From: Litsea cubeba
Lineage: Eukaryota; Streptophyta; Magnoliopsida; Laurales; Lauraceae
Assembly (NCBI GenBank): GCA_012931725.1
Contig: CM022949.1
Location: 51,266,992 to 51,330,991, forward strand
Length of the DNA stretch: 64,000 nt
Reading direction: 5' to 3'
Position numbers and translations under genes: made by a program. The notes beneath the pieces are model-generated. The model saw nothing but the letters and a program-made list of their open reading frames with translations, was not told the DNA's origin and did no database searches. Below, piece by piece: positions 54,973 through 64,000 of this stretch; the stretch's first letter is position 1, and each line of letters begins with the position of its first letter.

Positions 54973-55677
54973 GTTTTCTAGTTGTTCTTGAATCATGCTA
55001 TCTTATTTACAGCTTATGTACCTTTGACATGGTTGGATATCTCCAGACAATTATCTCATTTTTAGAGTAACCATGGGTGCTCACAAGTTCATTGATGCTC
55101 TTGGACCACAAAAGATTGGATACCTGCATCATAGTGGGGATTAGTATGGTTTGCTTTTGGTAGAACTTTGAAACAGTTCATTAGTCATGCTATCATTGAT
55201 ATAACTCATCATTTTGTGGAAGTTGGACCAGTTTTCTCTCTCTCTTTTCATATTAGTGGCCCCATAATTCATTGAGAATTTCTCCATATGCATCACAAGC
55301 AGAAGTTAAACAATTTGAAAAGTGTTGTGTATGATCACCATCACCATGATCACCACAGACACCCCTTGACTCATGTAATTGCTTGAAAACCCCAGAGAAT
55401 AAGATCCTCATTCAAAATTGTGAAGTACCAAGTCTCCCTACCTGACATCCAAAAAATTGAGTCTAAGCAAATTGGAGTCCCAAACTTCTCATTATTCTTA
55501 ATACAATCGTCACAAAGAATTTGGCGAGATTCAGTCTCTAGTTATATACACCCCACAACCCGCCCACATTCCACCTTCATGCGATCCGTCTATTATCTCT
55601 TTAACATTTAGTTAAAGAACAGTTTTCTCCATAGAACAGAAAGTTAACAAATGCTTGATAAGTAATAAGAAATCTAC
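54973..55677. other. Left interior of the CACTA element
   Basis: No gene was recognised. The stretch looks like plant intergenic or intronic DNA (short ORFs, a CATCACCATGATCACCAC run near 55340). It may be further captured sequence, including the next FZR intron immediately left of 55678. Confidence 0.35.
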
Positions 55678-56823
55678 CTGACTGCCAGTGTTTATGCAAC
55701 CTAAATGTGAGTTTGAATTTGTATTCCAAAACAGAATACACTGGTCATTTGTGCCACCACCTGATGCAAGAAGCCCATTCTGATGAGGAGACCAAGCAAT
55801 AGCTTTTACAGCTGCGGTATGCTCACGGTACTTAAGTATGGGTTGCGTTGAATGTTGATTCCAAACAAAAAACTGCACAAGGAAAATGAAAAGGAGTTGA
55901 GAAGTTTAACATTGAAAGCAAATAAATAGCCTACCTAGTGATAAATATTCATGATACAATGAGGAAAGACCATCAAAGTGGTCACGAAAACGACCATGGT
56001 CTTCACGAAAATGACCATTGTCTTTACGAAAATGAAAGAAAGAAGCATAGAAACTCACAAATAAATAACTCAAAGATCTACGTCATTCAGCAATGTGCCT
56101 ACTTCTATAGGTGTGATCTAGCTTTTACCATGTTTTGAGAGAAATAGGTTCACAAAGCTTTCTTGGGGTTTCCTGATTTCTCTCACTCTCACCTCTCACA
56201 TACTCTCTGATTTCAATAATAAAACCCTAAAACAAGAATCTCAATGGTGGCAGACTAGACCCTTCGCCAATTAGGGACTAGTGTATATAGTATTTCCTAG
56301 CTGTTCAGTATTCTATTGACCAGTCTTCATAAAATACAAGGAGAGAGAGAGAGAGTTAACAACTCACTCTATTATCATTCCCGCCGGACGCTAATTTGCA
56401 ATAATCATAAGACCACTTCAACCCGCACACCTAATCAAGAGAAAACTATCAGGGCCAAGAAATATCCATTGCTAGTTGTGACATAAAACTATATAAAAAA
56501 AAAACTATAATAGAAGTTATGACATTACAAATCATATTTAATCTACCATAACAAGTAGCATTAGAGCATCAAATGAAAACAAGAAAAGTACCTAAACAGT
56601 AATATAACTAAGAGATTTGTAAAGAAAATCATGAGATTACAAAAAGAGTAGGAACATTTAAAGTTCCAGAAGGAGAAATGTAGATAAATTTAAGATATAC
56701 ATATGATACTTACCTCAAATGTGTGCCCCATTAGTCTGTTGACAAAATCTCGTTGAGCCCAAATATCATGTCGGAGAATTGTCTCGTCTCTACCGCCAGA
56801 AGATAAAATGGATGGACTCCATG
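55678..56823 (-). pseudogene. Captured FZR/CCS52 (APC/C activator) fragment, three exons in phase
   Basis: Minus-strand exons: 56823-56714 (110 bp, AWSPSILSSGGRDETILRHD), 56430-56368 (63 bp, VCGLKWSYDYCKLASGGNDN) and 55872-55678 (195 bp, FFVWNQHSTQPILKYREHTA to NTGSQ). All junctions have AG acceptors and GT donors, and all exons are in one phase without a stop, about 122 codons. The residues match the middle WD40 blades of Fizzy-related proteins, which recruit substrates to the anaphase-promoting complex. N-terminal C-box region and later blades are absent. Introns of 495 and 283 bp remain, so genomic DNA was captured rather than cDNA. It lies inside the CACTA element. Confidence 0.9.
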
Positions 56824-57200
56824 CTATACACTATTACAAAGGTCAGTAGCTCAATATCTCCATCTCTTTCTAAGGCCCGCTTTCATATATTTTCCAGCAA
56901 CAAAAAGGGGAAATTGCTTTTTGATTGTTTCAAGAAAAACAACCATCATTATTGAATTCCTAATTCCTTACCATGCTTAGCATCATCTTATTTGGGGCCA
57001 TCTCAATATTAGCTAAAAATGATGGATTGCATTACTGTGGTCTCATGTATACATGTCAATACCAGTTACACAAAAACCAATTAGCTCTGGAGGAAACCAA
57101 ATCAACCATGTCAAATCAATGGCCAAAAATTTGCTAATTTATACAACATCATTTGGTCAATCTAGAACTCCAGACTTTGGTTTTATAAGTGTAAGTGCAA
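56824..57200. other. Interior of the CACTA element, no gene seen
   Basis: AT-rich, intron-like sequence adjoining the first FZR exon. It probably includes the captured upstream intron, but no upstream FZR exon was found. Confidence 0.35.
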
Positions 57201-57207
57201 AAAATGT

Positions 57208-58110
57208 CACTCACAAAGAGAGGGTGGAGTCGGAACTCTTTAGGAAGAACCGATGCCTGCCTAAAACCTGGAAAGAGAGGAAGAAGAATAGTAGGAGGTC
57301 AGACGACCCTGGCTGCGGGTAGCGCAAGGCCCTCCGATGCCTAAGTCAGTGCTGGAACTGGACTAAAGATGGAAGGTATTGAAGAAGATGATACCAGCAG
57401 TGTGGCATTGTGTATTCTCTATTGGATCTGGGGTTGGATCCTTTGCTCTATGCGCCTGCTGCTCCTTATATGGACAGGAAGAAGGAGAGAGAGTTGACTT
57501 TGGAGAGAGCGAGAGCTCTGTGCTCTGACAGGAAGTCCTATCGCAGTCCATCTGTCCCATCGGGCCATACCCTGGTGCCTTGGGAACTGTGGATGCCGTT
57601 CTGTTAGGGGATATGGGCGGTGCCCTTGTCTTTTTGCACGTCCTGTAGCGTGCTTGAATGTCCATGGGAGGACGGCTGTCAGTAGCTGCCTTGGCTAGCA
57701 GCCGAGGTACGTGACTGGGGTCAGGCCGAGTTCTGAGGTCGGGAATGCCCGAGGTCGGGAGCGACCTTGACCTGGCTGGCAACCTGGCAGAGTGCCGAGG
57801 TGAAATCTGCTGAGATGGAGGCATGTGCCGAGGTGGGAGTCTGTCGAGACGGAGGCATGTGTTGAGATATGTGGCCGAGATGAAGGAGGCCGGGACCAAG
57901 TCCTACCGAGGTGGAGAGACTGGCTGAAGTGGTGCAGCCTGGCGCTGCTGGGGCATCTAGCTGAGGTGAGCCGCTGCCGAGATAGAGGGACTGACGAAAC
58001 CAAGGTAAGCTCGGAAATATCCCACACAATAAGCAATTCAAGTCTGTGTTGTAAACGGTCTTATAAGTCAGTAGGATTACTGGGGTCAGCTGAGTGATCT
58101 CGGTATTACA
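57208..58110. repeat. LTR-like repeat inside the CACTA element
   Basis: A GC-richer block begins TGTCACTCACAAAGAG and ends near ATCTCGGTATTACA. It includes CCCTCCGATGCCTAAGTCAG, a phrase common in plant LTRs. Degenerate repeats of GCCGAGGT/GCCGAGAT lie at 57700-57970. No 5-bp target duplication or coding region was found, so the identity and the ends are tentative. Long frames on either strand here are repeat-driven and are not called as genes. Confidence 0.4.
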
Positions 58111-58539
58111 GCACCCATCCCAAGTTGATTGAAAGTCAATAGCATTTAAGCACATTGGTTCAAAACCGTGTTAACTCTATAGCACCAATCTGAGCACATA
58201 AATTGCATTGAGGTGGCCTCATATTAAAATCTCAAACACCATATACTGTAAAATGCAATAGAATTCACAGTAAACAAATAAATCAAGTCTATCTTGCAGA
58301 ACAAACCTATAAACAACAAAGCAGAGGAAACCAACTACTCAATGTGTGTCTCTGATCAAGAAGCTTTCCCGAAATATGACTACTGGAAGCATCTCTCTCA
58401 TTTCTTTCTTTAAACCTGGTTTTGACACCTAAATTGCAAGGAGAAAAAGATAAGCAACAATATAAACGTAGGGAAAGAACTCACTACAATTGGAAATAAG
58501 CTTATTGCAGAACTAGAAGTGACTCCTTTGTCCAGGTAT

Positions 58540-58736
58540 GGGGCTCTCATCCTCAGCGACGACCAATCAACCCTTCTTCGCCGCAGGTTAAACAAATAAA
58601 ACAACAGCAAAAGGATAAAAGTGAAGAAAATGGGTACTGAAAAGATGAAAGCCTGGTATAGTTTCAACTCAGGCGAAGCTGTTGAGCAACAATAAGGTGG
58701 ATCTGAAGAACTATAAGACATCACCACCCCCTTCAA
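58540..58736 (-). pseudogene. Captured N-terminus of a RING-H2 (ATL-like) E3 ligase
   Basis: From the ATG at 58736 the minus strand reads MKGVVMSYSSSDPPYCC, then a strong transmembrane segment LYQAFIFSVPIFFTFILLLL, then the basic RRRRVDWSSLRMRAP. This N-terminal arrangement matches my memory of plant ATL-like membrane RING-H2 ligases, whose RING finger comes in later exons; no RING cysteines are present here. A donor-like GTGAGT occurs at about 58486. The fragment points the same way as the FZR exons 1.7 kb downstream. Homology of the last codons is unclear. Confidence 0.6.
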
Positions 58737-59069
58737 AGATTCCCAAACAAAGTCTCATAAATCAAGAAGACCCAAATCAATAAAGCAGGTTTTTGAGAAA
58801 AAAACCATAAGAATTTCTCAGTATAAAGACAAAAGAGAAGAACCCAGAAGAGGTAATCCTTCTAAAAAAAAATAAGAACAGGTAATCTTGTTAAATAAAA
58901 ATCAAATGCTCAAATAAGAAGAAACACACAGGCCACCGACATGTGGAATCCAAAGATTGTGAGGAAAAGGCATAAAACAAAAAAAATAGGTATAAGACCC
59001 ACTAAAACTGCTTAGCTAGAGGCGGCCTCGCCGTCGGTCTCGGAGGTGTAGTCATTGGCGGTGAGCGAG

Positions 59070-59165
59070 AGGGCACAATGCAGAGCGAGAGGGAGAGGGA
59101 GGGAGGGAGAGATAGAGAAATAGAGCTAGAGAAGGAGAGAGAGAGGGAGGGAGAGAGAGAGAACC
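59070..59165. repeat. GA/CT microsatellite
   Basis: Runs of GAGAGAGAG and GAGGGAGAG dominate. Read on the minus strand it is a CT-rich tract upstream of the captured RING fragment, resembling a plant 5' leader, so it may be part of the captured promoter. Confidence 0.75.
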
Positions 59166-59414
59166 GGAGGCGTCTCCGGCGCGGGCGGGCTCCGGCGGTG
59201 GTTGGTGTGGCGGGTGGGTAAAGTTTGGGCACGGGAGTGGGTTTCGGGTGCGGGAGGGGAAAAAATTGGGAAGGAAAAAAAAAGGAAAAGTGGGTTTGTA
59301 GTTTTCGGGGGTGGGGGGTTTAAAAGATCATTAGTGGCCACCATAGCGGTCGCTAATGATACCTGTGGCGGCCGCACGCTTTTTCATCCTCCAATACATA
59401 GAATTCTAGTAGTG

Positions 59415-60487
59415 AGTCTCCTTCCAAACGAAAATCCACAATCCACATTCCAATCCAACAATCACAACCCAAATGCAAAGCACAATAGACAATAAGAAGA
59501 ATGAAAGAAAGGAAATGAAACATGTGGAACAAAAAGTGAGAAAAGATTAAGTAAGAAACCCCCAAATAGAGAATCCCCAAATGGAAAAATCCTTTTCAAA
59601 CAGCCCATTTGGGGGATGAGTAAAAGAATATGATGCTACTAAAAAAGTAAAGTGTGATGATGAGGAGAATACCTTAGGAAGAATACGGAGGCAGGGCGCA
59701 CACAGAGAAAAAGAAATGAGGCGAAGGTGGCTGCTAGGGCGTGGAGGAAGAAAGAACGAAGAAGGAAGAAAATTCATTCGCGGACTTAAATGCTGCAGGT
59801 TCGCTCAAGCGAACGTGACTGATCGCTCAAGAAAATGGCCTTTTTTTTGAAAAATTAAATGCAGCGCAGCAAAAATACTCTAACGTCTATTGTTTGGTCA
59901 AATCACTCCATGAGAGACAGTAAGGAGAAATTTTCATAAATTTAAGCGCATAGTGAAAATGTGAACAGTATGACCAAGAAAAAAATTAAAAGAAAACACA
60001 AAAATAATGTGTGGGACCCACTCCCCCTAAATCTCCTCGAAACGAACGTAAGTATTGCATAGGGTCATACCCATCAACAAGAAGTTAGGCAATTCAGCTT
60101 TTGTTATGTTTTTTTGTTTTTTATTCGCTTTGCAGAAATTTCAATTTACCCCACCTTTTTTTTAAATTCCAATTACCTTTTTTTTTGTATTTTTTTAAAT
60201 AATCCCAAGGGGCAGTTTGAACCATCATGGGTGACTTTCTCACTAATGAACGTGGTAGCCTTCTCCAAATGAAACTTTTCAATCAAGTGGAAGCTATCAC
60301 ACATATTCGTAGGTAGCCCTGATCCTACGACGTAATCTGATTACCATGACATCTCTCAAAGAATAAAGACGAAGAGAGTTGTGAGAGAATAAAAAACGAT
60401 CCGTGAGGTGCAACAAAAAAAAACCCAAACGGTATTGGTCGTGTGAAAATGTGTATGTGTACCTAAATAAACAAAAAATTATGGAGT
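59415..60487 (-). other. Copia B region between pol and the extra ORF
   Basis: This is Copia B sequence to the right of the CACTA insertion. CACTCCCCCTAAATC at about 60018 is a reverse GGGGGAG tract, as found after pol stops in such elements. GGTTCGCTCAAGCGAAC at 59799 recalls the LTR repeats of the same element. No conserved coding sequence was recognised; a Ser/Pro-rich open frame at 59547-59777 on the minus strand could be chance. Confidence 0.45.
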
Positions 60488-61146
60488 TTAGGGAATAAGA
60501 GAAATCCCTAGAGATTTACGTAGAGACTCAAACTGCGTTGCATCCATTGGTTTTGTGAAAATATCCGCCAATTGATTTTCAGTAGGAATGTGAAGAAAAG
60601 AAATTATGTCCTCCTCCACAAGATCACGAATGAAATGGTGCCTAATGTCTATGTTTTTTGTTCGGGAGTGTTGTACCGGGTTTTTGGAAATGTCGATAGC
60701 ACTCTGATTGTCACAAAACACAGACATTATTTCTTACTCAATTCTGTAATCTTTCATCATCTGTTTCATCCACAAAAGCTGAATACAGCAACTTCCAGCC
60801 GCTATATATTCAGCTACAGCAGTCGACAAGGATGTCAAAGTCTGTTTTTTACTATGCCAGGCCACCAAATTATTTCCAATGAAGAAACTTCCACCAGAGG
60901 TACTTTTCCGATCATCTATGCATCCAACCCAATTTGCATCAGAAAAACCAACAATGGTAGTGTTGGTGTCTTTGGAAAATCAGATTCCATACTCAACAGT
61001 ACCACGTATATACTTCAGAATTCGTTTGACAACTTGAACGTGATATTCTTTAGGTTTGGACTGATATCTCGCACAAACTCCCACACTATAAGAAATATCT
61101 GGACAACTGGCAGTGAGGTAGAGAAGACTACCTATCGTACTCCTGT
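60488..61146 (-). pseudogene. Copia B reverse transcriptase end and RNase H, truncated by CACTA insertion
   Basis: From 61146 leftward the minus strand reads TIGSLLYLTASCPDISYSVG, VVKRILKYIRGTVEYGI, then in the same region DANWVGCIDDRKSTSGGSFF, VAWHSKKQ, LSTAVAEYIAAGSCCIQLLW, and finally CDNQSAIDISKNPVQHSRTK to LADIFTKPMDATQFESL and a stop. Frame defects occur near 60980 and near 60735. The start of homology coincides exactly with the CACTA terminus at 61147. RNase H would degrade genomic RNA during reverse transcription. Confidence 0.9.
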
Positions 61147-61269
61147 CACTACACCAAAAATTGAAAATTGAAACGGTGGTTTGAAATGGCCTTTGGCCGT
61201 TTCTGTTTTGACGCGGTGTCAAACCGCTCCAAGAGCAAAAAACCATTTCAAATGAAAAAAAACCACTTC

Positions 61270-62005
61270 TTAACAAAACAGGGCACCGTTCCCTCCATCT
61301 TATATCACTTTTGGGCCAAACTTCTAAAACGTACCATATCCCATTCCCATCCCTTCGTTCCCTCCATACCTCATTCCTTTGGAGCCCAAATACCCCCAAC
61401 AAATCCAACCGATCTCCTTGAGGAGTGTCTAAGACGATCGGCAGGTGAAGGTTTCTTCTTCTCTCTACTTTTTCTTCTTTCAGCTATTTATCTTTTTGCT
61501 GTCTGTGTTTCAAACGATGGAGATTTTGGGTTTCTTCTGGATTGTGGGAGTGGGTTCCATGGTGCTAGGAGATTTTGGGGGTGGATTGTGTGAGTGGGTT
61601 CCGTGGTAGGGGGATGTAGACGATGGGGAAGATGGAGATTTTGGGTTGCTGGGTTGTCTTGCTGTCTGTTTTCTACCTAAGCTGGCAGGTCTTTCTTCTT
61701 TTTTCTGTTAGTTTTGTTTCTTTTTTTTCCTAGGTTATTGTTGTATTTTTCTCTTTTGCTTACTCTGTTATGCTGGCAAGCTAGCTGGGTTGGTTGGCAT
61801 TTTTGTAAGCCTCCCTCCCCTTTTTGGTTCTTTGTTGTGGGGGTGTTTTGCCCTCTTTCTTCTTCTTCTCAATATTCATTTACCATTAAGCAAAAAAAAA
61901 AGTAAGGGTAGTTGGTTCATTCAAAGAGTTCCAACCCCAGAATTTAAGGGTTTCTTTCCCTTATCCTCTTCACCTTCTTCTTCTATTTGCTTATTCAACC
62001 TTCAA
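61270..62005. other. Region before the GIP1 fragment
   Basis: No firm gene. Between about 61430 and 61910 there are TTTCTTCTTC and TTTTTG runs and an AAGCAAAAAAAAAAGT at 61888-61903. This may be the captured gene's upstream DNA or another small insertion with an A-tail; the latter is only a guess. Confidence 0.35.
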
Positions 62006-62761
62006 ATGGAGATGGTCTTTACTTCTAAAACGGAATCTGGCACTCAAATCCTCTCTGCTCGCGTCCGTAAAACCCTCCAATCGATCAAGGAAATTGTTGA
62101 GAATCATTCAGATGCCGATATCTATGTGATGCTCAAAGAGTCCAACATGGACCCCAACGAGACTGCACATAAACTGTTGAATTAAGGTCATTTTCTTTGT
62201 AGAGTCTCACTCTCTCTCTTTTGGTAGGGAGACTGTGGTTCCCAATCTAGGTTAGTTTTAATTAGCGGTTTCTGAAATGGGTTTGTTGTATTTTGACGAT
62301 TTCTGAAATGGGGTTGTTACGATTTCGCATTTCGTTGAAGGGTTTGCTTTAATTAGCGATTAACGAACTGGGTTTGCTGTAGTTTAACGATTTCTGAACT
62401 CGGTTTGTTTTGATTTTGCATTTCGTTGAAAGGTTTATTCGCTAGCTATTGATTTTTTTTATTATTATTATGTAGTGTTGTGGAACGCTGTAGTTTTCTA
62501 CTAAGCATCTTTTGTATTTGGTCGATGTAATTCTAACATTAGATTTGGATAACAATTGAAAGCTATTTGATGCTTTCTATGAAATGACATAGTTTTCTTA
62601 GCTTGTTTGTGCTACAGTGTTTCACATGAAGGTGTGTATACATTGAAACTTACTCTGTATTGCTTTGTTTTGCTACTGAGCTTTTCATGTAGCTCATGTG
62701 TTCTATCTATATTTACACAGATCCATTTCGTGAGGTGAAGAGGAAAAGGGACAAGAAAAAA
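62006..62761 (+). pseudogene. Captured GBF-interacting protein 1-like N-terminal domain, two exons
   Basis: Exon 1 from the ATG at 62006 reads RVRKTLQSIKEIVENHSDAD, IYVMLKESNMDPNETAHKLL, the GIP1_N (DUF1296) UBA-like domain. It reaches AAT TAA G at 62186, where the conserved Gln codon CAA has become TAA. Intron 62187-62720 has GT and CACAG ends. Exon 2 (62721-62761) resumes in phase with DPFREVKRKRDKKK, the conserved next segment, and meets a further donor. GIP1-family proteins interact with plant bZIP GBF factors. Here the fragment lies between a CACTA terminus and its transposase, so it is captured. The premature stop is the only defect in the 181-bp exon 1. Confidence 0.88.
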
Positions 62762-63215
62762 GTGGTATGGTTTCTATTAAGTCCCATCACCTTACATCAC
62801 CTAAATAAATAGATGATAACCAATACAAATGCCCTTTAAACAAAGTGGCACAAGACATCTACTGATGTACATATCAATAGCACTAGCTTGTAAAGCCATA
62901 CGTTGTCCACCCTGCATTTATCCTATAATGGAGTCACCTTATTAAGGAAATGAACTTTAATGAAAGTGGCACCCAACAATCACAGAGCACTCCTCTTGTC
63001 TGTCTATATTCTGCCCAACTTGCACTAATCTGATATGAAGCATCCAAGTCAAACCCGCCGATGTGTTCTATAATTCTTTTTTTTTTCTACATTAAACATT
63101 GTTTTTTTATTCTAACTTAAATGATACCATCATTTATTTATGTGCAATCTATTTGACTTATTTGAGGTTACCTTTGCTAGATCCATTTAACTTATGTGAG
63201 GTAAGTTGTTGCAGA
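62762..63215. other. AT-rich stretch before the transposase
   Basis: No gene. It may contain the promoter or first intron of the TNP2 gene; a pyrimidine-rich acceptor-like TTGTTGCAG lies at 63207-63215, immediately before the ATG. Confidence 0.45.
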
Positions 63216-63962
63216 ATGTCGTCCTCGATCAACAAAGCATGGATGAACAAATATAGGTTAAGTCCGGAGTATTTAGATGGAATTGTGCATTTCCATGAGT
63301 TTACAAAGAAACATGGTGGTGGTTTTAAGCATTTTCCTTGTCCATGTGCTAAATGTCGAAATCGGAGTGGAATGATCGCCTTTAATATGATTCATGAGAA
63401 CTTGCTCATTAACGGTATTGATGAGTCATATACACATTGGGTTCGACATGGAGAATGTGTTGCAACAACCTGTAAGAAAACATCAATATCAAATCGTAAT
63501 GTACAACCCAATAATATATATCCTAGAATGGAGGAACTCGTTAATGATGCATTTGGAAGAATTGGTGAAAATGTTGATGCTCTCATGGATGATCTCATAA
63601 GGAACAAAGATATTCATGAAGGCTCCCAAGAGTTTCAAGTCAAAGACGAAGGAGAAGAAAGAAGATCTAAGTCTTTATTTGATGATGCAAGACAATCTTT
63701 GTATCCTTCTTGTTCTAGGGAACTCACAAAATTGTCAGCTATTGTTGAGTTATACAGTTTAAAAGCACAAAAAGGTTGGTCGGACAATAGCTTAAATGAT
63801 CTCCTTCAATTGGTGAAGAAGTGGCTTCCGGTAGGAAACACGTTACTAGAAAGCACATATCAAGCTAAGAAGATGACCAACTCGTTGGGAATGACCTACG
63901 ATTCCATACATACATGCCCAAGTGATTGTATTCTTTATTGGAAAGAGTACGAAGATAGGTAA
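63216..63962 (+). CDS. TNP2-like CACTA transposase, N-terminal exon
   Basis: The ATG at 63216 directly follows TTGCAG. The Transpos_assoc domain reads AWMNKYRLSPEYLDGIVHFH, FKHFPCPCAKCRNRSG, LLINGIDESYTHWVRHGE. An acidic stretch with MEELVNDAFGRIGENVDALM follows, then the start of the Transposase_21 part (SAIVELYSLKAQKGWSDNSL, DCILYWKEYEDR). The frame then meets TAA at 63960, in a position where the homologue at 1505-5046 continues HENRDSRPTCGVSRW; the following GTAAAG at 63959 could be a splice donor instead. An upstream extension (63099) is open but unlikely to be coding. Confidence 0.85.
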   Translation: MSSSINKAWMNKYRLSPEYLDGIVHFHEFTKKHGGGFKHFPCPCAKCRNRSGMIAFNMIHENLLINGIDESYTHWVRHGECVATTCKKTSISNRNVQPNNIYPRMEELVNDAFGRIGENVDALMDDLIRNKDIHEGSQEFQVKDEGEERRSKSLFDDARQSLYPSCSRELTKLSAIVELYSLKAQKGWSDNSLNDLLQLVKKWLPVGNTLLESTYQAKKMTNSLGMTYDSIHTCPSDCILYWKEYEDR

Positions 63963-64000
63963 AGTTGTCTAATATGTCATACATCCAGATGGAGGTCAAA

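Larger units (their letters stand above)
54592..59414. mobile_element. Non-autonomous CACTA element carrying host gene fragments
   Basis: The left end CACTACTAGAAAACGG and right end CTAGTAGTG at 59414 pair over 11 bases (CACTACTAGAA). Subterminal motifs match in both ends: TTAGCGGCCGCC, GGCGGTCGCTAAT and GCGACTGCC at the left, TAGCGGTCGCTAATGA and GGCGGCCGCACG at the right. There is no transposase in the 4.8 kb; instead it holds fragments of an FZR/CCS52 gene and a RING-type E3 gene. The neighbouring triplets are TAT and AGT, so the expected 3-bp duplication is not seen. A repeated CCAATCAGTAATTA segment lies at 54821 and 54951. Confidence 0.85.
33381..61146 (-). mobile_element. Copia B: SIRE-like Copia element, reverse strand, split by three insertions
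   Basis: Pieces in plus-strand order are: 3' LTR first part 33381-33859, Gypsy insertion, LTR second part 52528-53082, polypurine tract, an extra ORF at 53490-54420, a CACTA insertion 54592-59414, more 3' region to 60487, and the end of pol 60488-61146, which is cut by another CACTA. Without insertions the LTR would be about 1,034 bp with ends TGTAA...TTACA. The 5' LTR, gag, protease and integrase are not in the window. An ORF between pol and the 3' LTR is typical of the SIRE lineage, which supports that placement. Confidence 0.85.
61147..64000 (+). mobile_element. CACTA element, left part, running off the right edge
   Basis: It starts CACTACACCAAAAATTG at the point where Copia B pol is interrupted. 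GTGGTTTGAAATGG, CGGTGTCAAACCG and CCATTTCAAATG in the first 120 bases form subterminal repeats. It carries a captured GIP1-type fragment (62006-62761) and then a TNP2 transposase start (63216 on). The transposase frame is open for 249 codons, suggesting a younger element than the one at 1-9626. The right end is beyond the window. Confidence 0.85.

Noticed and set aside
57363..57899. 178-codon frame on the minus strand and overlapping frames to 58155
   Set aside because: Composition is driven by GCCGAGG-type repeats; several frames are open together, which indicates biased base composition rather than coding.
54589..59417. Target duplication of the second CACTA element
   Set aside because: Flanking triplets are TAT and AGT, which do not match; the element is supported by its paired ends and subterminal motifs instead.
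60572..61171. 199-codon frame on the plus strand
   Set aside because: It is the complement of the Copia B RNase H region, whose conserved residues are on the minus strand.
61888..61903. A-tail suggesting another LINE or SINE insertion in the third CACTA
   Set aside because: No flanking duplication or recognisable RNA-gene-like promoter was found.
1..64000. CRISPR arrays, operons, ribosomal or transfer RNA genes
   Set aside because: None seen. The repeats are tandem and variable, lack uniform spacers, and lie in plant transposons; tRNA-like matches are only retroelement primer sites.

Overview
This window looks like repeat-rich nuclear DNA of a flowering plant. It carries an interrupted plant DUF1223-type gene, plant LRR, FZR/CCS52, RING and GIP1 gene fragments, and plant lineages of CACTA, hAT, Copia, Gypsy and LINE elements. 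GT-AG introns are visible and there are no bacterial operon features. I cannot name the species. All calls come from reading the sequence and translated frames; no database search was run.

Layout. 1-9626: the right part of an old CACTA (En/Spm) transposon with a broken TNP2-type transposase and a broken second (Transposase_24-type) gene; one intron of the second gene holds a reversed LRR-protein pseudogene. 10871-12745: a 5'-truncated LINE. 15300-20458: the only apparently intact host gene, a two-exon DUF1223 protein whose 4.36-kb intron holds a Harbinger-like element, a Copia LTR remnant and a hAT MITE. 21524-30200: a complete, young Ty1/Copia element (TSD GTTGA, near-identical LTRs) with one in-frame amber codon inside its protease. 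31040-33380: a decayed hAT transposon.

33381-61146 is a nest. A reverse-strand SIRE-like Copia element (Copia B) sits in the hAT element. Its LTR is split by an 18.7-kb Tat-lineage Gypsy element (33860-52522, TSD GAAAC). Its extra-ORF region is split by a 4.8-kb non-autonomous CACTA (54592-59414). Its pol gene is cut by a further CACTA that begins at 61147 and runs off the right edge.

The most striking theme is gene capture. All three CACTA elements have different terminal sequences, and all carry pieces of host genes: an LRR protein (PII-2/RLP29-like), an APC/C activator WD40 fragment (FZR/CCS52) plus a RING-type E3 N-terminus, and a GBF-interacting-protein N-terminus. The FZR and GIP1 pieces keep introns, so they were copied from genomic DNA; the three FZR exons remain open and in phase. 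A second theme is that the Gypsy element carries a spliced, antisense coiled-coil gene in its 3' region, next to several tandem-repeat arrays.
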